Assembly: GCA_965370045.1 (NCBI GenBank)
Contig: CBDUSI010000108.1
Coordinates: 1 to 15,343, forward strand
DNA: 15,343 nucleotides
From: CAZONU01 sp965370045
GTDB taxonomy: Bacteria; Planctomycetota; SZUA-567; JAKLDR01
Direction of reading: 5' to 3'
The notes under the pieces were generated by a model. That model searched no databases. It was not told the origin of the DNA and worked only from the letters and a program-made list of their open reading frames with translations. The translations under genes were made by a program, and so were the position numbers. Positions within the stretch are counted from its first letter, which is position 1. Each line of letters opens with the position of its first letter. Below, piece by piece: positions 8,301-13,591 of the stretch.

Positions 8301-8349
8301 CCTCCGACTTCGTGGAGGCATACTGACCCAGCAGTTCGCGGTCAGTCAT
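5320..8349 (-). CDS. ECF-type sigma factor fused through a membrane segment to a GH27/36-like glycosidase domain
   Basis: A 1009-aa fusion. Residues 1-60 are sigma region 2 (MTDRELLGQYASTKSEEAF, HSAMVYSACMRILGD, TQVTFVVFARKA). Residues 115-177 are region 4 with a helix-turn-helix (TENEVAAEVGCSRSTVATQL). Residues 234-256 form one membrane helix (RSAAAIVCVAVLLGTGGAVAV). The remainder would be outside the cytoplasm: a barrel-like domain at about 275-690 with YCWHDWGNR (Asp488 a candidate nucleophile), RSGAGGGCGN and CSMWALGGSGITW, recalling clan GH-D alpha-galactosidases. A beta domain and a C-terminal galactose-binding-like domain (SYLNGKRL at 957-964) follow. ATG 8349 fits the family start; TTG 8385 is an alternative that adds 12 residues. 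The sigma-membrane-effector layout is known in PVC bacteria; this effector could let glycan sensing or cleavage control transcription. That link is inference. Confidence 0.8.
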   Translation of the reverse strand: MTDRELLGQYASTKSEEAFAEILRRHSAMVYSACMRILGDAGAAADATQVTFVVFARKARDIPGAATLSGWLFLTARNSAQKLGRAEARRAKHEQGAAMERMRLRPQEAVSWEHVGPELNAAIASLPRRQRDAIVLRYLEGRTENEVAAEVGCSRSTVATQLSRAVHRLREKLRRRGVTVPAAVLMGFLSEQSVEVVPAGLPASIREVCLGKAVASARVLSTAEAVMKTLMWAKVRSAAAIVCVAVLLGTGGAVAVRELVAGEAEKMPAPSPDKEGFLPARVLLIGSGVSPKFKNPEVTKIEAKYKAKGKPSPFPRKYAHARPEFCYFPHRSWPAAEVFEKNIEFMAKEIVPYCPGDVYAGIAEMKGGISHGKGLIWRPEEGPKNLHMANFMNIHSMRRQAKFLADRGIKMGFHMGLNTVLLHQLPADAMKTGMARGKPGKPGSGGIRKLPAGFQMIGLNSRNADAVKWMEDTWELWADIGLRYCWHDWGNRSAFVAAARRGAARKGKTVVMRSGAGGGCGNEELDILAPSPDLGPRWHSYEKRFHWWFPSVFPKLFENVCRMGVDDFYINQGNTLDQARFICSMWALGGSGITWTEQDFFKTPLRKMRVVQRILPLPEVEPLKFEPQGIMNAWETSLRGDAKRFRDRAASPEEAKTKLQTLQKNMAVTPRAWAMFLSRPFEKWHVVGFFNPRYYGVEKRVFDLKALQVKEADYAGWDSWKGEYLAWDFWDQRFLGVFSKKMKLRLGPSSCLVAALRRRTGAPQLLSTDRHITQGGDEIEDCKWSEKDGKLSGSFKRGVKGRSFSLFVYVPANYQYQSSGGDVEQVKKHAGPVLRVQLKPQVKAKFELVFKKTGAETPKAKPADSTLVQNGAAELIPGDSLVLKELLFKKGGRKSGFEKEAYGSPGWEKLPDLPLWVKLSKAENSGLIWAMAKVTIPESWKGHDAHIYFARWTGAGSYLNGKRLRRHKLDPAAIKYGAENTLLIFGTRMALRHVGLKIDRRSSVRPSGK

Positions 8350-8389
8350 GGTCCCTGACTCTCGTGTGGGCAACGTAGAACTCAAGCAC
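8342..8389 (-). CDS. Possible 15-codon leader ORF overlapping the sigma-fusion start
   Basis: The strongest ribosome binding site near the sigma gene is CAGGAGGAGGTGA at 8410-8398. It lies 8 bases before a GTG (8389) that opens a 15-codon frame, VLEFYVAHTRVRDHD. This ends at TGA 8344-8342, eight bases inside the sigma gene that starts at ATG 8349. The arrangement would permit translational coupling. The same ribosome binding site could instead serve TTG 8385 at a longer spacing. Evidence is positional only. Confidence 0.25.
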   Translation of the reverse strand: MLEFYVAHTRVRDHD

Positions 8390-8453
8390 TGTTGCGCTCA
8401 CCTCCTCCTGCTTCAACCCAAGATTCCCGACCGAGGCCAAGTTGTCTACAAGA

Positions 8454-8482
8454 ATCCTACCAAGAATTATCCCGGGCGGCAA
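8454..8482 (-). promoter_or_regulatory. Candidate sigma-70-type promoter for the sigma/glycosidase fusion
   Basis: On the minus strand, TTGCCG at 8482-8477 and TAGGAT at 8459-8454 are separated by exactly 17 bases. They lie about 105 bases upstream of ATG 8349 and upstream of the strong ribosome binding site at 8410-8398. The 198-bp gap from the previous gene gives room for an independent promoter. The hexamers are imperfect, so this is tentative. Confidence 0.35.
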
Positions 8483-8583
8483 CATCTTGAAATAGCGCAG
8501 GTTATGGGCTCTCGGTGTCCCTGGTCATAATCATTGGGGCAGATGACAGCCTGTCGTATCACTGCGGGTGACAACGGCTGCGT

Positions 8584-10836
8584 CTACGCGCTGCCCGGGG
8601 CCAGCGGCGGCTCGGCCAGACGCCGGGCGAAATAGGGCAGCTTGGCGTGCCCGGTTGCCTGGCCGAGGAGTTCCCGGCAGCGGCTGATCAGGTCAGGACA
8701 GCGCTCCGCCACCCCGCAGGCCGCCGTTCCCAGGGCGACCACGCAAGTGTCGAGAGCCAGGCTCACCCAGGCCTCGCCAGCCAGGGCTGTCGCCACCGCC
8801 TCTTCAAGTGCGGCCAGCGCCCCTGGCTCGTCGCCCTCGGTTGCCAGGAAGACGGCCCGCAGCGACCACCAGCGGGCGGCGTAGGTGGCGTATCCGGGCA
8901 TTCGCTCCGGATCGCGCAGATCTTCGGCGAGCTCGCGGGCCACGGAAAGGTCCCCGGCGAGCAGTTCGGTCTCGACCCGCGAGCAGCGCAGCTCGGCGCT
9001 GAAGGCCGGCTCCGCCTTGACGTCCTCCTCGGCTGCGGCGTAAAGTGCTCTGGCATCATCCCAGCGATTCCCGGCCGCAGCCAGCAGCGCCTTCCCCTCG
9101 GCCAGTTGGGCGCGCGCCCAAGGGGAACCCTTCTCCGTGACCAGAGCTTCGCATTCGGCCAGCACGTCTCCGGCCGCGGCAAGGTCATCCTCGACAAGGT
9201 GCAGCCTGGCGGAGAGCATCGCGGCTTCGGCGATGATCCTGGGTTGGCGGGACCGGCGGGCCATATCCAGGGCCTGGTCCACCGCGCGGCCCGCGGCTTC
9301 CATCTCGCCGAGCGCGATGAAGGCCTTGCCTCGCTTGTCGAGGACCACCGCGGCATTGAAGAAGTTGGAGTCCGGCAGGATGGCCTCCAGCGCCAGCTCG
9401 GCGTGGACCAGCGCCTTGCGCGGCCGACCCATCATCATCTCCAGGCCGGTGAGGGCCTCGTGGTAATGCAGGAGCGATTGCCCCCCGACTTTCTCGAAGC
9501 AAGGGACAGCCTCTCGCAGGACGGCACGCGCGGCCAGCATGTCTCCAGACCTGCGAGCGACGATGTGAAGGTCGTGGGCCAGGAGAGCACGGGCCTTGTG
9601 AGATGAGAGATTCTCGTCTGCTTTGGCCAGCTCCGCACGGGACTCCGTGAGGCGCGCCCGGGCCCGCTCGAGATCCCCGTCGTCTATGGCCATGCGGCCA
9701 TCGTTGCGCAGGAGCTTGGACCGGCTCAGCGGGGAAGAGCCCGGGAAGGCCAGACCCTCGCGGATCATCTCGCGGGCTTCCTCGCGCCGGCCCAGGAAGT
9801 GCATGGCCACCGCGGCCAGCTGGTAACTGCTGCTCTTGAGGTCGGCGTCCAGCGCCAGTCCGCGAGCCGCCGCGCACAGCGACAGGGTCCGCTCGTAGAG
9901 CCCGCAGTACCAGGCCGCCCGGCCTAACTGCAAGAGGATGCGTGCCCGCCGCTCCGGCGCGTAGCCGGAGGGCAGCACCGCGAGGAGGCGCTCGTACTGC
10001 TCGACCTCCTCGCGGAACTGCCCGGAGGCGGAGCGCTCTCGGGCCTCATCGCATATCCGGTTGGTGTTGAGGGCGATCCCGAACAGCCGGAAGTCCACGT
10101 AACGCCGCTCGGAGACGCTGGGCGAGACCAGCGGCTTGCCGGTCTCGATGCGTGCGTGGAGCCGGGCCAGGCGCTCGTCGGCGGCGCGGGACTCTTCCTC
10201 CAGGGCGCGGGCCGCGGGGTCCAGGCAGTGAAACCAGTAGGTGTTGGTCCGGCGGAAACGTTCGCCGAAGGCGCGCCGGTAGCGTTCTGCGACGCCCACA
10301 AGGTCCAGGCGCAGCAGGGTGCTGGGCGCGCCGCCGGCCTTGGGGTCCGGACGCAGGTCTCCGATGCGCTCAAAGAGGTACTTCTTCTCGTAGAAGCTTC
10401 CGTGGTGGGGCTCAACCATGATGCACATGTCGCTCGCGCCGCGGATCCGATCAGCGATCAGCCACAAGAGGCGGCAGAGGTTCAGCAGCGGGTCCATCCT
10501 GCGCTTGCCGGAGTCCCGGTCGGCGGCAAGCTTGGATATCTCCATCAGGCGCCGCCCCTGAGCGCGCAGAACATCGAGCTCCTTCTTGTAGAGCCCGTCG
10601 GAAGGCATCCCCAGCGGAGAGTCGAACACCAGGGTCACGGTGGCGATCACCTCCCCGTCTGCGACGGCCACCAGCGTGCGCGTCTCGGGCAGCATGTCGT
10701 AGAGGTAGAAGTGCATCCGGAAGTGGTCCAGGCGGCAGTAGCCCTGCTCCACGTAATTGTGGTAGACCAGGCGCATGGCGCCCTCGAGATCCTCGCGGGT
10801 TTCAGCGATGCGGAAGACGCAGTTGCCCCCGGGCAA
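8584..10836 (-). CDS. FeeM-like N-acyl amino acid synthase domain fused to a long TPR-like helical array
   Basis: A 750-aa cytoplasmic protein. Residues 8-185 fit the GNAT-fold N-acyl amino acid synthase (FeeM) family, which transfers a fatty acyl chain from acyl carrier protein to an amino group. Visible blocks are ETREDLEGAMRLVYHNYVEQ, TLVAVADGEVIATVTLVFDS, GLYKKELDVLRAQGRRLMEI, then SKLAADR, and EPHHGSFYEKKYLFERIGDL. Residues about 265-720 are repeated Ala/Leu/Arg helical pairs (GRAAWYCGLYERTLSL, GRREEAREMIREGLA, GDLERARARL), the pattern of TPR arrays that bind proteins or regulate enzymes. Usual FeeM proteins have only about 200-300 residues, so the array is an extension. The start is TTG 10836, with GGAG 7 bases upstream inside the end of the ThiF gene, which stops 3 bases earlier. 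The two genes are surely co-transcribed and coupled. No membrane segment or signal peptide. Confidence 0.75.
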   Translation of the reverse strand: MPGGNCVFRIAETREDLEGAMRLVYHNYVEQGYCRLDHFRMHFYLYDMLPETRTLVAVADGEVIATVTLVFDSPLGMPSDGLYKKELDVLRAQGRRLMEISKLAADRDSGKRRMDPLLNLCRLLWLIADRIRGASDMCIMVEPHHGSFYEKKYLFERIGDLRPDPKAGGAPSTLLRLDLVGVAERYRRAFGERFRRTNTYWFHCLDPAARALEEESRAADERLARLHARIETGKPLVSPSVSERRYVDFRLFGIALNTNRICDEARERSASGQFREEVEQYERLLAVLPSGYAPERRARILLQLGRAAWYCGLYERTLSLCAAARGLALDADLKSSSYQLAAVAMHFLGRREEAREMIREGLAFPGSSPLSRSKLLRNDGRMAIDDGDLERARARLTESRAELAKADENLSSHKARALLAHDLHIVARRSGDMLAARAVLREAVPCFEKVGGQSLLHYHEALTGLEMMMGRPRKALVHAELALEAILPDSNFFNAAVVLDKRGKAFIALGEMEAAGRAVDQALDMARRSRQPRIIAEAAMLSARLHLVEDDLAAAGDVLAECEALVTEKGSPWARAQLAEGKALLAAAGNRWDDARALYAAAEEDVKAEPAFSAELRCSRVETELLAGDLSVARELAEDLRDPERMPGYATYAARWWSLRAVFLATEGDEPGALAALEEAVATALAGEAWVSLALDTCVVALGTAACGVAERCPDLISRCRELLGQATGHAKLPYFARRLAEPPLAPGSA

Positions 10837-10839
10837 GGC

Positions 10840-11751
10840 CTACTCCGCGTTGTCTTCCAGTGCCACGCCCGGCGTTGCCGCGAGGGCGGCCGGGTCGACC
10901 ACCACGAACTGCGGCGCGACGGTGACCGGGAGCCCGGCCAGCAGGCGGACCGCCTGGGTCACCATCAGCGAGGCCGTGCAGGCCGCCCCCCCGGCCAGCT
11001 GCGGTGCGGGGCAGGGCTTGCCGTCGGCCAGATCGGCCGCCACTTTGCGGCTGACCCCCACGAACTCAGATGGCAGGCCGGGCGCCAGTCTCGCCAAGAG
11101 TCCGCTGAAGACCTCGACGTAGGACGCCGCCGAGACGTCCCCCTCGACGGGAAGCCCGCATATCTCCCGCAGGGACGCACCGCCGGGCAGGAAGACGCCG
11201 GACACCGAGCCCCACCCGGCACTGAAGGCGGAGATCACCGGCAGGCCGCGACCGCGGGCTTCGTCGTGCAGGGCGATGATGGCGGGCAGATCCAGGAAGT
11301 CGATGGTGTCGAATACGATGTCGCAGCGGTCCACGAAGTCCTTCGCGTTGGCCCCCTCGATCCGGCAGTCCCGGGCTTCGACCCGGGCGGCCGGGTTGAT
11401 GGCCCTGATCCGCCCACTCAAGGCCCGGACCTTGGGCGTCCCGACGTCCGCATCGACGTAGGCCTGCCGGTTGAGGTTGTGGCCATCGACGGTGTCGTCG
11501 TCAACCAGGATGAAGCGCTCGAAGCCGGTCCGTGCGGCCGTCTCGGCCACGACGCTGCCCAGTCCGCATCCGGCGACCAGGATCCGCGTGCTTCGGATCC
11601 TGCCCTGCAGATCCGGCCCGATGTACCCGGCATTCCGGAGGGTCAGCTGGTCGTAGCCTGTCACTATCCGTCCCTCGAATTCTCGCTTCGGAGGTGCTTC
11701 CTGCGCCAACTGTCGCTGCCGTTCAACCATGCACATATATCGACCCGACAT
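10840..11751 (-). CDS. ThiF/MoeB/E1-like adenylyltransferase
   Basis: A 303-aa E1-superfamily enzyme. Such enzymes use ATP to adenylate a C-terminal carboxylate, usually of a ubiquitin-like or sulfur-carrier protein or a peptide. The Rossmann motif GCGLGS is at 61-66, followed by FILVDDDTVDGHNLNRQ (79-95; Asp84-86, Asn92 and the Arg-Gln pair), Lys107 in GTPKVRA, and Asp148 in DIVFDTID, so the ATP-binding set looks complete. Residues 249-272 resemble the late helix of the fold. There are no CxxC pairs, so the structural zinc of MoeB/ThiF is absent. Only C198, C247 and C258 remain in the C-terminal third as possible thioester cysteines. ATG 11751 opens the frame; ATGs at 11736 and 11730 are also possible and no start has a strong ribosome binding site. 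It sits 3 bases from the FeeM-TPR gene and is divergent from the transglutaminase gene. The substrate is not visible here. Confidence 0.82.
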   Translation of the reverse strand: MSGRYMCMVERQRQLAQEAPPKREFEGRIVTGYDQLTLRNAGYIGPDLQGRIRSTRILVAGCGLGSVVAETAARTGFERFILVDDDTVDGHNLNRQAYVDADVGTPKVRALSGRIRAINPAARVEARDCRIEGANAKDFVDRCDIVFDTIDFLDLPAIIALHDEARGRGLPVISAFSAGWGSVSGVFLPGGASLREICGLPVEGDVSAASYVEVFSGLLARLAPGLPSEFVGVSRKVAADLADGKPCPAPQLAGGAACTASLMVTQAVRLLAGLPVTVAPQFVVVDPAALAATPGVALEDNAE

Positions 11752-11826
11752 TTCCCGGATGGCGCTTTCAAGCTGTCCCTCCGACCTGTTCCGCCCGTGA
11801 TTCTCGCCATCTCGCCCCTCGGCTCA

Positions 11827-11841
11827 AGCGGTTTTCCCGCT
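11827..11841. promoter_or_regulatory. Short inverted repeat in the divergent promoter region
   Basis: AGCGG at 11827-11831 and CCGCT at 11837-11841 flank TTTTC. This lies 28 bases before the -35 of the candidate rightward promoter and about 75 bases upstream of the ThiF start, a position where a shared operator or a 5' UTR hairpin would be expected. The stem is only 5 bp. Confidence 0.2.
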
Positions 11842-11868
11842 ATATCGAGAAACGAGCCACCCCATCAC

Positions 11869-11897
11869 TTGACTGCGGCCACCGGCGGGACATTATG
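11869..11897 (+). promoter_or_regulatory. Candidate sigma-70-type promoter for the transglutaminase-like gene
   Basis: TTGACT at 11869-11874 is one base from the -35 consensus. CATTAT at 11891-11896 (or ATTATG, one base later) lies 16-17 bases downstream as the -10. Transcription would start near 11903, giving a leader of about 25 bases that contains the ribosome binding site GAAAGGA before ATG 11928. Spacing and position are good. It is the clearest promoter in the window. Confidence 0.5.
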
Positions 11898-11927
11898 GGC
11901 TCGGACGCCTGCTGAAAGGACACCGTC

Positions 11928-13511
11928 ATGGCTTCACGGAAAGTCTCGGCCGCGCGCGACGTGTGGATCCGCTCCGACCGCTGGCCGGACCCCAAGAGCC
12001 TGGGCCGCTGGGCGCGGGACTGCTTCCGGCTGGAGGGGGCCCGCACCCCCCAGGAGAAGGCCCTGGCCCTCTGGAAGTGGATGCTCATCACCATGGGGCG
12101 CAGCGGTCCGCCCCCCCACGAGGGCGAGCGCGGCCTGGAAGCCTACCTGATGGACACGCTCAAGTACCTCAACGTCTACGGCAACCACTACTGCGACGGA
12201 CTCTCCCGATTGATGATCACCGCCTGGCGGGCCTCCGGCTGCGGCCGCGCGCGCAAGACCGTGATCTGCCGGCTGGGCCACACCGTGGCCGAGCTGGAGT
12301 ACCGCGACGCCGACGCTCGCAAGCGCTGGCACGTCTTCGACCCCCGGCAGGGCTGGTACGTCTTCAGCCGCGACGGGGGCCACGTGGCGAGCGTCGCCGA
12401 GCTGGTCGCCGACCCCGAGCTCTTGACCGACGCGAAGAACCCACCCCGGCCCTACTTCTACTTCCGCAAGGGCCGCGAGCGCTACCGGGACGCGGAGCGA
12501 ACCATCGGCAACGCCATCGAGGGCATGACCCCCGAGCCGCAGCACGAGATGCGCCTCGACCTGCGCCGCGGCGAGCGGCTGACCAGCGCCTGGGCGCCGG
12601 GCGAGAGCTACTGGCCCTACGCCCTGGGAGCAAAGCCTCTGCCCCTGGTCGCCTATTGGCTGGAGAAAGACTCTCTGGGCGGCGGCATCAGCGACAGCTA
12701 CCTCGGCGAGCACGTGATCCCCTACTTGTACAAGTCCCCCCGCGGAGCCCACCAGCAGCGGCCCGGTGACCGCCGGCCACGCTGCCGGCGCCCGGGCACG
12801 GTCGGGCTCAGCTACGCCGTGCCGCTGGCCGGCGGGCGCTTCCGCGAGGGCGCGCTGAGCGCGGCGGGGGCGGTCTCCGAGGCCCGTCCCTCGCGCCGCT
12901 CGGCCCTCCTGCACCCGGAGGCCCTGCGACGGGTCGGCGAGCTGGTCTACGAGGTCAGGACCCCCTACGTCATCACCGACGCGCGAGTGGAGGCGACCGT
13001 GCGCACCGGCTCCGACCCGCTGGACATGCTGGGAATCTGCGTGTCCGTCGATGGCGGCTCAAGCTGGAAGCACCTGTGGGGAAACATCTTCTCGCAGAAG
13101 CGTCCCTCGGCCCGGCCGCGCCGGGCCCGGGCCACCTTCGGCGCCGCCGCCTACCGCGCCGGAGAGTTCTCCGTCGTCGGCAAGTACGGGTACCTGGTGC
13201 GCCTGGACATGCTGGCCCGCCGGGCGCTCGGCGAGGTGGGCTTCGACAGCCTGAAGATCATCACCAGCTGCCAGTGCAACATGATGGCCCTGCCCGCGCT
13301 GGGGCCCGGCAGGAACAGGGTCAGCGTGGCGGCCAAAGGCGCACCGCGCGGCGCCCGCCTCCGCGTGGACTACGAGTGGGACGAGAAGCCCCGCGGCCGG
13401 CGGAAGCTCTCAAGAACATTGCCCGGCTCCGGCGGGGTCTTCACCGTGAAGGTCGGCGCCCGCCGACCGCGCGACGTGCGCATGCGCGCGGTGAGCGTGG
13501 AGCTGGTCTAG
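11928..13511 (+). CDS. Transglutaminase-like (papain-fold) protein with C-terminal beta domain
   Basis: A 527-aa protein. Its N-terminal half fits the transglutaminase-like superfamily, whose members are cysteine peptidases, amide transferases or peptide N-glycanases. The triad is visible: Cys89 in NHYCDGLSRL, His118 in RLGHTVAEL and Asp138 in WHVFDPRQGW, with normal spacing for the fold. The helical lead-in (residues 24-80, TPQEKALALWKWM) is also typical. Residues 315-527 look like beta-sandwich material (YVITDARVEATVRTG, GICVSVDGGSSWKHLWG, LPALGPGRNRVSV), perhaps for glycan or protein binding. ATG 11928 is preceded by GAAAGGA at 8 bases. No signal peptide is obvious, so export is uncertain. 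It is divergent from the ThiF/FeeM operon and convergent with the esterase. The Arg/Pro-rich stretch at 275-300 is compositionally odd, but the frame is continuous. Confidence 0.75.
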   Translation: MASRKVSAARDVWIRSDRWPDPKSLGRWARDCFRLEGARTPQEKALALWKWMLITMGRSGPPPHEGERGLEAYLMDTLKYLNVYGNHYCDGLSRLMITAWRASGCGRARKTVICRLGHTVAELEYRDADARKRWHVFDPRQGWYVFSRDGGHVASVAELVADPELLTDAKNPPRPYFYFRKGRERYRDAERTIGNAIEGMTPEPQHEMRLDLRRGERLTSAWAPGESYWPYALGAKPLPLVAYWLEKDSLGGGISDSYLGEHVIPYLYKSPRGAHQQRPGDRRPRCRRPGTVGLSYAVPLAGGRFREGALSAAGAVSEARPSRRSALLHPEALRRVGELVYEVRTPYVITDARVEATVRTGSDPLDMLGICVSVDGGSSWKHLWGNIFSQKRPSARPRRARATFGAAAYRAGEFSVVGKYGYLVRLDMLARRALGEVGFDSLKIITSCQCNMMALPALGPGRNRVSVAAKGAPRGARLRVDYEWDEKPRGRRKLSRTLPGSGGVFTVKVGARRPRDVRMRAVSVELV

Positions 13512-13540
13512 AACCGCGAACGATACTGAGTGGTGAAGGG

Positions 13541-13554
13541 GGCTCTGCGGAGCC
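13541..13554. terminator. Hairpin between convergent genes
   Basis: GGCTC at 13541-13545 and GAGCC at 13550-13554 form a perfect stem around TGCG, between the transglutaminase stop (13511) and the esterase stop (13592). It could serve both strands. There is no U-tract on either side, so an intrinsic terminator is not proven. Confidence 0.35.
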
Positions 13555-13591
13555 GGCACCTCCGTTTGATCGCGCCGCCTTGAGCGCCGGG

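Noticed and set aside
10156..12150. Plus-strand frame of 664 codons spanning three genes
   Set aside because: It crosses the FeeM, ThiF and transglutaminase genes and their divergent promoter, and its translation has no domain. High GC keeps the frame open by chance.
12735..12830. Possible double frameshift in the Arg/Pro-rich part of the transglutaminase-like gene
   Set aside because: The alternative frame soon hits a stop, and the downstream sequence in the original frame is sensible. The odd composition alone does not show a lesion.
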